64,000 nt of DNA from positions 3,195,977 through 3,259,976 of the forward strand of contig NC_018068.1 in the NCBI RefSeq assembly GCF_000255115.2, read 5' to 3'. This document shows, one piece after another, positions 24,710-33,322 of this stretch. The notes beneath the pieces were generated by a model, which saw nothing but the letters and a program-made list of their open reading frames with translations, did not search any database and was not told where the DNA came from. The stretch's first letter is position 1, and each line of letters starts with the position of its first letter. A program made the position numbers and the translations under genes. The DNA is from Desulfosporosinus acidiphilus SJ4. Lineage in GTDB: Bacteria > Bacillota > Desulfitobacteriia > Desulfitobacteriales > Desulfitobacteriaceae.

Positions 24710-27016
24710 TTAAAAAGTATAGTTTTCTTTAAATAAACGCTGATAATCTATGGATAATTTCTCATTTTGTATTTGTACCTGTGGCGTTAGACAGGGAAAA
24801 ATCCCTTCCACTGAACAAGTTAAAAAGCCTTTCGTTTCTACCGTTAAATGGATCGTATTTTTTTGCGGCGGGGTTCTTTGGATAATCAAAGAATATTTAC
24901 CTAAAGGCTGCTGTACTCCTTTGAGTTGTATTTTTTTCGGCAATTTCGACATAGGTAAGAATTCATCTGTTTTGACTTCGAAGGGCTGATCACTTTCTAA
25001 GTCCAGTTTAACGATGTAAGGTTCTTGAAGATAGTTTAGTTTAAGAGAAACATCCAGGATTCTTTGAGCATCTAAATTCTTTTCCTCCACCGAAGCCGTA
25101 ACACTTAAAGGAGGTTTATTATTCTGGAGAGGCACATCCACACTTTTTCCTCCTTTACCGCCTAAATCTTTAATTAAATAACTCGGTAAAGGTTCATCCG
25201 AAAAAATATGAATTTTCCCTTCCTTTTCTCCTGACCATTCCTCGCTAACCGTTACCGCTTGAGGATACTTTGGGGTAAAGGATGGCACTAAGCCTAGACA
25301 CAGCACCAACAGCCCCATCCCAATCAGGGCCGGCATTCTCAAGTGCGGTAAACTTTTCTTGGCAAGAGCAGATTTTATCAGACCAATATAACAGCAAGCC
25401 AGCAAAAAAGGAACTAACAGCAAAGCATAGATCGCTAGGAAAATTGCAGGATATTTATAAATGGCCTCACAAAAATTTAGCCATTGCTCAGAATTTAGAA
25501 GCTCATAATGTATCGAATAGAGAAAATAGGGACCTATTACGAGTAATAAGATATTAGGAAAATAATACAGGAGGTCCAAACATAGAAGCCAAAAAACAAA
25601 GGGAAAGGCAAGGTCGATGCGTATTAGGGCCAAACTTAAGCTCAGGATCAAGAGTAAAATTCCGGCGGTTAACCAGTAAAGCCACGGTTCACGGCTGATT
25701 GGGAGCTTATGGAGCCAACTGGCAAGAAAGAAAATCAGACAGATCGTGATACCCCCGCGAGCGATAAGATACCATTCCGGATGAGCGTAGTAAATCATTT
25801 GTTGATGCTTTATGATTTGCCAAAGAATTTCCCCGCACCCGCTAAACCCTACAATGATTATGCTAAGAAGTAAAATAACTCCATAACTTGATAAAATCTT
25901 TTTCCAACTTAATTTATTCTTGCTATTTTTTAATAATCTGTAAACAATAATGACCGTTAAAAGTAAAACCGCGATGATACAACCTCTTAACATAGAGCTG
26001 GGCAATACTAATACATAGCTTCCAAGTTGAAATGAAAGATATAACTCATCCCAAATCTGAGGCCCTAGCTTATTTAATTTTACTTCATGCACTAAGGAAT
26101 GGACAAAGTCACCTTCAGTTTGCATCGTTTCTAAAGTTACATGATCTAAACGGTCTTCAGGCCTGTGAAAGTAACCGGCAGGCCTCCCGTAGATACCTAA
26201 CCCCAGGGCTGGGATACCCTGATCCAAAAATGGGCTAAAATCACTAGAACCACCTTGAGTGCTTTCACGAGTCATTATGGTAAAATCCCGGCTGAGGTGA
26301 TAGGGAATATGGCTTTTTCTAGCTAAAGCGGAGACTTGTTTAATCAACTCTGGCGGTGCAGATTTTTTACCTGCACCATCAATTTCCAGGGGAGTTCCCA
26401 CCATATCAACATTGAGCATCCATTGAACAGCCGATAAATCAGCTTGTGAAATATAGTAATTTGAACCAACAAGGCCATTTTCTTCCGCGCCAAAAAAAAC
26501 CAGTTGATAGGTCTTCTGGTGCGGCTCCTTACTTAAAACACGAGCCAGTTCAAGCAGCACACCTACTCCTGAGGCATTATCAACGGCACCGGGAACGTTC
26601 ATAGTTGCAGTATCGTAATGAGCTCCAAGAACGATAGTATCCGGAAGAGTTCCCGGCAGCTCAGCAATAATATTTTGACTATTAACCAATTCAACACATT
26701 GTTTCGGGTCATTGAGGGAAGCATTGTGAAAGATCACTTTACTGAAAGGCTGCTCTCGTACCTTCCAGCCATTTTGTGATAAAACATAAGCAATATACTG
26801 TGCCGCCCTTAACTCCCCTTTACTTCCTGCCGGGCGAGGGCCAATTTTCTCAGCGAGATATTTAACATGGTCAAAAGCCAAGGTCGCCGAAAAATCCGAG
26901 CCTGACCCTTGGGAAGGCGAAACAGCTTCAGTCTTAGAATGAGCAAATCCTATTGTGATCAGAACGCCGAAAATAATTGCCATGATTATACGCCAACGAG
27001 TCTTTATCACCCTCAT
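24710..27016 (-). CDS. M28 family zinc aminopeptidase with C-terminal membrane domain
   Basis: A 768-aa protein from the ATG at 27016; the open frame extends 96 codons further but without a start signal. An N-terminal membrane anchor (about residues 10-27) is followed by an M28 peptidase domain with zinc ligands in LGAHYDTA, VDNASGVG, FGAEENG, NVDMVG and YFHRPEDRLDH. Then come about 8 membrane helices and a C-terminal extracellular beta domain. The arrangement resembles Fxna/ERMP1-like M28 proteins; the peptidase should face outside. The substrate is unknown. It is divergent from the second PLD lipoprotein. Confidence 0.85.
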   Translation of the reverse strand: MRVIKTRWRIIMAIIFGVLITIGFAHSKTEAVSPSQGSGSDFSATLAFDHVKYLAEKIGPRPAGSKGELRAAQYIAYVLSQNGWKVREQPFSKVIFHNASLNDPKQCVELVNSQNIIAELPGTLPDTIVLGAHYDTATMNVPGAVDNASGVGVLLELARVLSKEPHQKTYQLVFFGAEENGLVGSNYYISQADLSAVQWMLNVDMVGTPLEIDGAGKKSAPPELIKQVSALARKSHIPYHLSRDFTIMTRESTQGGSSDFSPFLDQGIPALGLGIYGRPAGYFHRPEDRLDHVTLETMQTEGDFVHSLVHEVKLNKLGPQIWDELYLSFQLGSYVLVLPSSMLRGCIIAVLLLTVIIVYRLLKNSKNKLSWKKILSSYGVILLLSIIIVGFSGCGEILWQIIKHQQMIYYAHPEWYLIARGGITICLIFFLASWLHKLPISREPWLYWLTAGILLLILSLSLALIRIDLAFPFVFWLLCLDLLYYFPNILLLVIGPYFLYSIHYELLNSEQWLNFCEAIYKYPAIFLAIYALLLVPFLLACCYIGLIKSALAKKSLPHLRMPALIGMGLLVLCLGLVPSFTPKYPQAVTVSEEWSGEKEGKIHIFSDEPLPSYLIKDLGGKGGKSVDVPLQNNKPPLSVTASVEEKNLDAQRILDVSLKLNYLQEPYIVKLDLESDQPFEVKTDEFLPMSKLPKKIQLKGVQQPLGKYSLIIQRTPPQKNTIHLTVETKGFLTCSVEGIFPCLTPQVQIQNEKLSIDYQRLFKENYTF

Positions 27017-27120
27017 AACCCCATGCCCTTTCAAAGTGTTTAATCTCACCCTGCCAATTCTTATGAAAAACTTCTTAGGGTTATGCCTTTCCAATCTTTT
27101 AACCTTTTGGACACATATGT

Positions 27121-27126
27121 TATAAT
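27121..27126 (+). promoter_or_regulatory. probable -10 box of the PLD lipoprotein gene
   Basis: TATAAT with a weak TTTAAC-like -35 about 17 bases upstream; the ATG at 27159 follows 32 bases later. Confidence 0.5.
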
Positions 27127-27158
27127 GTAGACAAATTTTGACCTCAGGAGACGTTAGT

Positions 27159-28190
27159 ATGCCTAAGCGAAGTTTCAACTTAGTTACTATAATTCTTATG
27201 CTCTTAGCCTGTCTTTTATTTTTAAGCGGCTGTACATTTAAGGTTCCTAAAATTTTTGGTAAAAAGCCTCCTATTTCCAACCTTTCTGCGGATGCACTCC
27301 TCATAGATAAAGACGCAATCTATAATCGCACATTAAGTCTAATTCAATCCGCACAATCTTCAATTTTTGTTGAACAGTCAGAGTTTGACGACCCTAAGCT
27401 TATTAATCTTTTGCTCGCAAAATCCCGTTCAGGTGTTAGCGTCCACATTCTCTTAGATCAATGGCAAAAAAGAAACTGGCCTACTCTAGACCAATTGAAA
27501 AGCGAAAATGTATCGATTCAATATTATCCTGCTCAAAAAGGACAAAGCGACCATACTAAATGGTTAATTGTTGACCAAACAAAAGCAATTATTTACGGAC
27601 CTACGTGGACAAGCGAGGGATTCCAAGCCCATGATTTGGCAGTAGAACTTTCCGGAAGTTCTGCCTGGAAAGCAGCCGCTCTCTTCTCTAAGGACTGGGA
27701 ATTTACAACAACATTTCCCTTGGATGTGACAAAGACACAACCTACAACCCTCCCCAACGATAATATTACATTAGCTGTTAATGCAAATGTGAAACAACAA
27801 ATTATAGAGTACATCTCCTCCAGCACGAAAACCATTTGGCTAGAAAATACAGAAATTACCGAGCCAGATATAGTTCAGGCCTTACTTGATGCTGCAGGAA
27901 AAGGACGTGATATCCGTCTAATTCTTGACCCCAGTGTAGCTGGTAAAACACCGGTAACTCTAGAAAAATTAAAAACTGGCGGGATATCCATACGTTATTC
28001 TTCAAGTCAGACGCCTCTCGGTCTTCATCTGGCAATATTTGATCAAAACTCCTTCCTGCTGAGCAGCTCTGAATGGACCCGTTATACCTTTCTTGCAGAT
28101 CATGAGTTTTCCATTACGGTCCCATCTCCTACAGCCTCCTCAAAATTAGACCAAATGTTTCAAGAGGATTGGAAAAACAGCAAACCCTAG
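27159..28190 (+). CDS. PLD-family lipoprotein with one degenerate HKD motif
   Basis: A 343-aa phospholipase D-like protein from the ATG at 27159 (CAGGAG upstream). The signal peptide ends LFLSGC (Cys25), so it is a surface lipoprotein. Two PLD repeats are present. The first has an intact HxKxxxxD (HTKWLIVD, about residue 137) followed by YGPTWTSEG. In the second the Lys is missing (HLAIFD, followed by SSSEWT). PLD enzymes need both motifs, so either activity relies on dimer formation or the protein has lost catalysis. It is distinct from the single-motif PLD lipoprotein at 3029. Confidence 0.83.
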   Translation: MPKRSFNLVTIILMLLACLLFLSGCTFKVPKIFGKKPPISNLSADALLIDKDAIYNRTLSLIQSAQSSIFVEQSEFDDPKLINLLLAKSRSGVSVHILLDQWQKRNWPTLDQLKSENVSIQYYPAQKGQSDHTKWLIVDQTKAIIYGPTWTSEGFQAHDLAVELSGSSAWKAAALFSKDWEFTTTFPLDVTKTQPTTLPNDNITLAVNANVKQQIIEYISSSTKTIWLENTEITEPDIVQALLDAAGKGRDIRLILDPSVAGKTPVTLEKLKTGGISIRYSSSQTPLGLHLAIFDQNSFLLSSSEWTRYTFLADHEFSITVPSPTASSKLDQMFQEDWKNSKP

Positions 28191-28268
28191 TTCATAATAA
28201 AATGGACTGTGCCAAAACTTGTTTGCCCCCGCATTGCATTCCCACTTTTGCTTCCCTAATCACTAAAG

Positions 28269-28313
28269 AAAGGCGTCGTCATTCCACTATATTAGTGAAA
28301 TGATAACGCCTTT
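28269..28313. terminator. long hairpin between convergent genes
   Basis: Imperfect stem beginning AAAGGCGT and ending ACGCCTTT, about 20 bases per arm around ATAT. It lies between the convergent PLD and phosphatase genes and probably ends both transcripts, though the T-run is short. Confidence 0.5.
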
Positions 28314-28386
28314 GGCTAGTTTGCCCCACTTTTGGTTTTCCGAGATAAGTTTTTACGCAACCCCTTTTCAATAGAAATTTATAGGG

Positions 28387-29010
28387 TTAATAATCCTCTT
28401 CTCCCAAATGTCTACAATCGCCGACGAGCTTAGGTGTCCACACTCCGCCTTCGACTTCGAAAATATTTAAGGCAGTGTTGTTCTGCCACGGTGTTTTGGC
28501 CCAGTCATGAAGTTCAAAGCCTAAGGCTTTAGTTACTAATAGTTTTAGGGTTAACCCGTGAGTTACCACACAAACGGTCTCCCCTTGATGGTCTTCAAGA
28601 ATTCTTTGCATAAAATCCCAAGAACGGGAGAGCACCATCTCCATATTTTCTCCGCCAGGAGTGGTGATTAAATGTGGAGACAAATCCCATATTTTAAAAA
28701 TATCCGGATAGGCTTCCCGCAGTTCTCCCCAGACATTCCCTTCCCATTCTCCAAATGAAAACTCTCGCAAAGCTGGATTTATGATGAGTTGGCCCAAGCC
28801 GATTTCGCGCCGAATCTCTTCTGCCGTCCCACGAGCTCTGGGAGCGTCGCTGGAATAAATATATTGGATACCCTCGTCCTTAAGCCTAAGGGCCAAAGAA
28901 CGAGCCTGAATCAAGCCTTTTTCGGTAAGCGGGGAATCTAAACGTCCTTGTACACGTCCTTCGGTATTCCATACAGTTTGACCATGGCGGGTTAGAATTA
29001 TTTTTATCAT
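28387..29010 (-). CDS. histidine phosphatase family protein (phosphoglycerate mutase-like)
   Basis: A 207-aa enzyme with the phosphohistidine motif LTRHGQTVWN (His9), second Arg in SSDAPRARGTAE, catalytic Glu in REFSFGEWEG and the second His in VVTHGLTLK. Size and the FSFGEWEG motif fit the GpmB/CobC/PhoE branch. The substrate is not clear: a broad-specificity phosphatase, phosphoglycerate mutase activity, or alpha-ribazole phosphatase are all possible. AAGGGG precedes the ATG. Confidence 0.88.
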   Translation of the reverse strand: MIKIILTRHGQTVWNTEGRVQGRLDSPLTEKGLIQARSLALRLKDEGIQYIYSSDAPRARGTAEEIRREIGLGQLIINPALREFSFGEWEGNVWGELREAYPDIFKIWDLSPHLITTPGGENMEMVLSRSWDFMQRILEDHQGETVCVVTHGLTLKLLVTKALGFELHDWAKTPWQNNTALNIFEVEGGVWTPKLVGDCRHLGEEDY

Positions 29011-29136
29011 ACATACACCCCTTAACCTTAACTAGCAACAACCATTTGGTGAAGTATATCATTGGCCATATTCCAAAAACACTGATATGTATGGGGTAGT
29101 TTGGTGGTTTGATATTTAAATATTCAGAATATAACA

Positions 29137-29343
29137 AAGGGTAGGAACTTCTCCCTACCCTTGCCCAACTTGCCGTAAGATTTCAGGTTTCTGACCCCGC
29201 TTTCGCAGGTGGGCACTTAGTCTAAGCTTTCCAACTTCCCTAGTTCCGAAAGGAAAAGGGCATGTTGTACTAACTTAGCATTTAGTTCCCGTGTCATTAA
29301 TAGGATCAAAACCATGAAAGTCTCTACGCACAAGTCAGGTTAT
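29137..29343 (-). ncRNA. ssrS: probable 6S RNA
   Basis: A promoter with TATAAT (29350-29355) and a terminator (GGGTAGG/CCTACCC, 29139-29160) define a transcript of about 205 nt with no ORF. Its ends pair over 10 bases (CCTGACTTGT near the 5' end with GCAAGTTGGG before the terminator). Inside, GACTTTCATGGTTTTGATCC pairs imperfectly with GGGGTCAGAAACCTGAAATC, giving a long rod with a large open centre and a CCCTTTTCC/GGAACTAGGG apical stem. Size and rod-with-bubble fold fit 6S RNA, which binds the housekeeping RNA polymerase. Identification is from structure, not from a search. Confidence 0.6.
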
Positions 29344-29349
29344 GTTTGT

Positions 29350-29355
29350 ATTATA
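29350..29355 (-). promoter_or_regulatory. -10 box of the probable 6S RNA
   Basis: Consensus TATAAT on the minus strand inside GTGATATAATAC; no clear -35 at the standard distance. Confidence 0.55.
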
Positions 29356-29395
29356 TCACCAAAGTATAAAAAAATCTCTAGCAAATGCTTGGAAA

Positions 29396-29872
29396 TTATC
29401 GTTTTCGAAGTTTATCCTCAATTTCCGCCAAACGATCCTGCAATAAGGCAATAGACATTTCTTGATTGCGTACACGCCGGCGAAGGTGATCTACTAGCTG
29501 GAGAAGTTCTTGGACATTTTCGTTCATGGTATCTTTACTCTGTTGCTCATATTCATTTATTTCTTCATTAGTTTTTTCATTTTCTTCGGGAGAAGATTCC
29601 ATAGTCCCTTCAATGGTCTGTGACGTGAGAAGATATTTAAAACGAGCATATCGAGAGTTTCTGCCCGGCTGTACATCAAGGACGCCATCTTCGGCCAAGG
29701 CCTGAATGGCACGCTTTAAGGTAACACTGGCAGCTCCCGTTTCTCTCTGAATATCTGAATATGCTAATTCAAAGTCTTGTCCTTGATACATATTAGAAAT
29801 TTTTTCAAAAAAATCTACAAACTTCCGATGAGTTTTTTCCTTTAATCTCAAAGCTAGTCCATCCTTCCACAC
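29396..29872 (-). CDS. winged-helix protein with C-terminal coiled coil
   Basis: A 158-aa protein. Residues about 15-75 look like a winged helix (DIQRETGAASVTLKRAIQALAEDGVLDVQPGRNSRYARFKY). An acidic linker rich in Glu/Asn follows (residues 85-115), then a coiled coil to the end (LLQLVDHLRRRVRNQEMSIALLQDRLAEIEDKLRKR). The start is uncertain: GTG at 29872, or TTG at 29851 with AAGGA about 10 bases upstream. The layout recalls chromosome-associated or plasmid-type DNA-binding proteins. The target is unknown. Confidence 0.65.
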   Translation of the reverse strand: MWKDGLALRLKEKTHRKFVDFFEKISNMYQGQDFELAYSDIQRETGAASVTLKRAIQALAEDGVLDVQPGRNSRYARFKYLLTSQTIEGTMESSPEENEKTNEEINEYEQQSKDTMNENVQELLQLVDHLRRRVRNQEMSIALLQDRLAEIEDKLRKR

Positions 29873-29981
29873 ATTTATTAAAAAACACTAAAGAATAATT
29901 TATATTATAGCAAATTTTAAATAAAAAGCTATAACTAAGAATTGATTTTAATATTAAGTTTCAATACATTTTTGCAATAAA

Positions 29982-30815
29982 CTATTTATCTCCATAAAGT
30001 TTTTGAATTACTGCGTCTGATAAACCAAAAGTATGTTCCTCGGCAGGAAACTTGCATTCTTTAACTTCTTTATGAAAGGATTGAACCGCCCGTACGACCT
30101 CTTGGCCTAATTGAGCATATTGTTTCACAAACTTCGGTTTGAAACGTTCAAATAATCCAAGAATGTCATGATAAACCAATACCTGCCCGTCACAATCTAA
30201 GCCCGCACCAATTCCTATAGTTGGAATTTTAAGACTCGTGGTAATTCTCTCCGCGACTTGTCTCGGAACTGCTTCAATAACGATTATAAAAGCTCCCGCT
30301 TCTTCGATAGCCTTAGCATCATGGATTAATTGCCGGGCACTTTCCAAATCTCTTCCTTGAACTTTAAATCCTCCCATTTGACCGGCCGTTTGAGGAGTCA
30401 GTCCAATATGTCCAACCACCGGGATTCCGGCTCCGGTAAGAGCCTGAACAATAGGAGAAACATGAGTTCCCCCTTCAAGTTTAACCGCATCTGCTCCTCC
30501 TTCTTTTATGAGTCTGCCGGCGTTTAATAAGGCAAGTTCCGATGAGGTGTAGCTTAAAAAAGGCATATCGGCAATCACAAAGGTTTGAGGTGCACCGCGT
30601 CGTACAGCTTTCGTGTGATGGAGCATTTCCTCCATTGTCACTGGAACCGTAGAATCATACCCTAATACAACCATGCCTAAAGAATCTCCAACGAGGATGG
30701 TATCAACTCCTGCTTCTTCGACCAATTTTGCAGATGGATAATCATAAGCAGTGAGCATACTAATTTTTTCTCCTGCTTGTTTCATCGTTTCAAAGTCCGG
30801 AATCAATTTTTTCAT
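29982..30815 (-). CDS. panB: 3-methyl-2-oxobutanoate hydroxymethyltransferase
   Basis: A 277-aa enzyme of pantothenate synthesis; it transfers a hydroxymethyl group from methylene-tetrahydrofolate to ketoisovalerate. The start at 30815 follows GGAGG. Motifs: MLTAYDYPSAKLVEEAGVD, VGDSLGMVVLGYDSTVPVT, VKLEGG, GHIGLTPQ and TIGIGAGLDCDGQVLVYHD. It is encoded alone; panC and panD are not in this window. Confidence 0.95.
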   Translation of the reverse strand: MKKLIPDFETMKQAGEKISMLTAYDYPSAKLVEEAGVDTILVGDSLGMVVLGYDSTVPVTMEEMLHHTKAVRRGAPQTFVIADMPFLSYTSSELALLNAGRLIKEGGADAVKLEGGTHVSPIVQALTGAGIPVVGHIGLTPQTAGQMGGFKVQGRDLESARQLIHDAKAIEEAGAFIIVIEAVPRQVAERITTSLKIPTIGIGAGLDCDGQVLVYHDILGLFERFKPKFVKQYAQLGQEVVRAVQSFHKEVKECKFPAEEHTFGLSDAVIQKLYGDK

Positions 30816-30914
30816 AACCTGTTCCTCCATAAATATTTTTGTTTTAATGTTTGGGGTGTTGTCATACTCCGAGAAAATAAGGCATAGGTAGTTAACAATT
30901 AAAGGAGGGATACC

Positions 30915-31286
30915 ATGACAAAATCCTTTCAGTTGACCCTGATTTTAAAAGGAATTCTTTTAGCGACCGTATTAGCCTTATTATTGTCCGTAGTTTTCGG
31001 CATTGTACTTTCCTACACATCGGTTCCAGAGTCCGAGCTGTTCCTCAATATTATCTTTGGTCTCAGTGTTTTTGTGGCATCTCTTATGACCGCACATCAA
31101 GCAGGTACAAAAGGTCTATACTATGGGCTGTCAATTGGACTGGGCTTTTCTCTTGTGGTGCTTGTTCTATCCGCGGTTTTGTGGCCGGAGGCTCCTTCAT
31201 GGCTCAGAATAGGAGAAAAAGCCATTATAGCCCTGGTATCGGGTGGGATAGGTGGAATAATCGGAGTGCTTATCCCTAACAGCTAG
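30915..31286 (+). CDS. TIGR04086-like membrane protein
   Basis: A 123-aa protein with four membrane helices; the pattern LILKGILLATVLALLLSVVFG then AHQAGTKGLYYGLSIGLGFS and a glycine-rich last helix (ALVSGGIGGIIGVLI) fits the TIGR04086 family of spore-formers. Function is unknown. It is divergent from panB, with AAAGGAGGG before the ATG. Confidence 0.75.
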   Translation: MTKSFQLTLILKGILLATVLALLLSVVFGIVLSYTSVPESELFLNIIFGLSVFVASLMTAHQAGTKGLYYGLSIGLGFSLVVLVLSAVLWPEAPSWLRIGEKAIIALVSGGIGGIIGVLIPNS

Positions 31287-31375
31287 ATCATAACAGCCTG
31301 GAAATATTTTGTAAAACATTCTTTTCACATTTTTTATGTTTTACTGTTCAAAGATGGTCCGGAGATGAGAAAAAG

Positions 31376-31407
31376 AGAGGGAAATCCTAATTAAGCGATT
31401 TCCCTCT
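31376..31407 (+). terminator. rho-independent terminator
   Basis: Stem AGAGGGAAATC/GATTTCCCTCT with a 10-base loop, then TAATTTC; ends the TIGR04086-like gene transcript. Confidence 0.7.
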
Positions 31408-31529
31408 AATTTCTATTTGTATTTGAAAATTCCTGCAATTACACGTCATTTATTGAACCTGTAAACCCTTTTCATTTGTTCCCTTAAGTTATACAATATC
31501 CTCATAGCGGTTGAAAGGGGAACAAAACC

Positions 31530-31961
31530 ATGTGTGTAGAAAAAACTCCTTGGGAACAGGTGATAGATTTTCATGGCCATACGTGTCCGGAAATAGCCTT
31601 AGGTTATAGAGTTGCCCAAATTGCTATGCGTGAATTGGGTATCAAACCGACGCCCAGCGCTGAACTTAAAGTAACGGCCCAGACCCATTCTTGTGCTTTA
31701 GATGCTTTTCAAGTATTGAATCATGCTACCTATGGCCGAGGAGCACTAATCGTTGAAGAGCAAGGACAACACAACTATATGTTTGAATACACCGGTACCA
31801 CTGTTCGGGTGTTCATCACCATAAACCCTGAAATTCTTGATCATCTGGTCATTCCAAAAGATTTGAGCTCCCGTCGTGAAGTGCAAAATGCAACATTGGA
31901 AGCAATACAGTTTCTACTAAGCTCCGAAGAGAGCATGTTTTGTTCAATCCAAAAAGAATAA
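31530..31961 (+). CDS. FmdE-like protein
   Basis: A 143-aa protein with the FmdE signature DFHGHTCPEIALGYRVA at residues 13-29 and a second conserved Cys in AQTHSCALDAFQVL (about 55-68). The family is named from the formylmethanofuran dehydrogenase operon, but bacterial short forms are not part of that enzyme. Here no C-terminal zinc finger is present. The conserved His/Cys pair suggests metal binding. GAAAGGGGA precedes the ATG. It ends 5 bp from the convergent lgt gene. Confidence 0.82.
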   Translation: MCVEKTPWEQVIDFHGHTCPEIALGYRVAQIAMRELGIKPTPSAELKVTAQTHSCALDAFQVLNHATYGRGALIVEEQGQHNYMFEYTGTTVRVFITINPEILDHLVIPKDLSSRREVQNATLEAIQFLLSSEESMFCSIQKE

Positions 31962-31966
31962 CGATC

Positions 31967-32779
31967 TTATTCCATGGGATCTTGTGGAACAACATCTGCG
32001 TCTTTAGGCTGACGGTCTTTCCAAATCCTCCAAGCCAACAGGACCAAAGAGATTATAACCGCCACCGAACTGCTCCATTGTGCTGCTGTCCAATGGAACA
32101 AGAACCTTGGGCTGTCACCTCTCAATCCTTCCAGGAAGAACCTTGAGGTATTATACAATACTAAATACAGTAAGAAAATCGTCCCTGAAGGCCATTTTCT
32201 TAGTTTCAAGATAACGAGAAGCGCAAAGATAATAACATCGACTTGCCCCTCCCAAACCTCTGCCGGCCAGAGAGGTTGATTTCCAAAAGTGTCACGGGCG
32301 ATCGTCCCAACCGGGTAGAGAATTCCAAAGTTTCCACCCGTTGGCCCTCCAAAGGCATCGCCATTCATAAGATTAGCATCCCTGCCGATGGATTGGGCAA
32401 GCATCAATCCAGGAGCTGCTAAATCAGCGAGTTCCCAAAAGGGCAGTTTTTTACGCCAAACAAAGATTCCTCCACCAATTAAGGCCCCTACAACCCCGCC
32501 TTGAATAGAAAGTCCTCCATGCCATATTGCAATAATTTCTCCTGGATATTTGCTGTAAAAGGACCAATCGAAAAAAAACACCTGCCAGATCCGAGCCCCC
32601 AATAAACCCGCAAGGAGTAAAATTGGTGCTAAATCAAGCATGGTCTCCATATAGTCTTCTCGTTTTTCAGCTTTGGCAAAGTATAGTGTAACTCCCACTC
32701 CAAGAACAAATGCCAGTGCAAAAAGCGTGCCGTAAGCACGTACCGGGAAATTTCCGATAAAAAACCAGAACTGATGCAT
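31967..32779 (-). CDS. lgt: prolipoprotein diacylglyceryl transferase
   Basis: A 270-aa membrane enzyme with about 7 helices that attaches diacylglycerol to the lipobox Cys of prolipoproteins, such as the lipoproteins encoded in this window. The start at 32779 follows GGAGG. Motifs: IWHGGLSIQGGVVGALIGG and GRDANLMNGDAFGGPTG. In the last motif the common GNFINGE reads ANLMNGD, a conservative departure from the family signature. RFFLEGLRGDS is the C-terminal family motif. Probably functional, though this might be a paralogue. Confidence 0.9.
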   Translation of the reverse strand: MHQFWFFIGNFPVRAYGTLFALAFVLGVGVTLYFAKAEKREDYMETMLDLAPILLLAGLLGARIWQVFFFDWSFYSKYPGEIIAIWHGGLSIQGGVVGALIGGGIFVWRKKLPFWELADLAAPGLMLAQSIGRDANLMNGDAFGGPTGGNFGILYPVGTIARDTFGNQPLWPAEVWEGQVDVIIFALLVILKLRKWPSGTIFLLYLVLYNTSRFFLEGLRGDSPRFLFHWTAAQWSSSVAVIISLVLLAWRIWKDRQPKDADVVPQDPME

Positions 32780-32883
32780 TATTGCTTCCTCCACTCAACT
32801 ATGTACCTATTTCATAAGTTTCCCTGTATTATAGCCAAACATCGTTTAATAATATTCTTTTTGAAGCACTTAGCCAACCCAAA

Positions 32884-33000
32884 CTGCAAGATCATGCGTA
32901 ATAAGTCGCAGTGTGACGATAAGCTCGTCCGCTTATCGTCAGCCAGAGGTCTCTTTCCATTGTCCCGATAGTCTCCGATAGAGTATCGCACTTGTGGATG
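32884..33000 (-). repeat. dispersed repeat family A, copy 2
   Basis: Contains a perfect 10-base stem GACGATAAGC/GCTTATCGTC (32915-32940). Read on the minus strand this is followed by ACACTGCGACTTATTACGC and TTGCAGT, matching copy 1 at 3760-3850 in order and spacing. CACAAGTGC lies at the other end in both copies. It sits in the gap upstream of lgt; no ORF is present. Confidence 0.65.
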
Positions 33001-33014
33001 TATAAAAAATAATG

Positions 33015-33043
33015 ACAGATCCGATACTAGTTATCGGATCTGT
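33015..33043. terminator. terminator of the small membrane protein gene
   Basis: Perfect 11-base stem ACAGATCCGAT/ATCGGATCTGT with a 7-base loop, followed by a T-rich run on the minus strand (CATTATTTTTTAT). Confidence 0.85.
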
Positions 33044-33049
33044 TTTGGC

Positions 33050-33250
33050 TTATAAGCTATTTAGTTTAGAAAAGAAACGGTTATATCCATTGGAATCCGG
33101 TATTGAAGCTTCTCGTTCTTTTTTTCCCATTGGTTTTTGAACTGTTTGGTAATAGCTTGAATGCTTCTTTTTACCTGTTAAAGCATCTGAATATACAGTA
33201 ACTACTAAAATAGCAACAGCGATAAGAACTACTAACCATTGAAAAAGCAT
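33050..33250 (-). CDS. small single-pass membrane protein
   Basis: About 66 aa from an ATG at 33250 (another ATG at 33256; GGAGGTG lies upstream of both). One membrane helix (LFQWLVVLIAVAILVVTVYSD) is followed by a basic soluble tail (GKKKHSSYYQTVQKPMGKKER). No family is recognised. It lies between the FtsA-like gene and lgt with its own terminator. Confidence 0.65.
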   Translation of the reverse strand: MLFQWLVVLIAVAILVVTVYSDALTGKKKHSSYYQTVQKPMGKKEREASIPDSNGYNRFFSKLNSL

Positions 33251-33322
33251 TATCATTAACACCTCCATCACCATTTTATGGCCTCTGGCTAGATTGTCAA
33301 GTATTCTTTTTCCCTAATTTCT

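Noticed and set aside
24710..27304. M28 peptidase starting at 27304
   Set aside because: The extra 96 codons lack a start signal and overlap the divergent promoter and start of the PLD lipoprotein gene.
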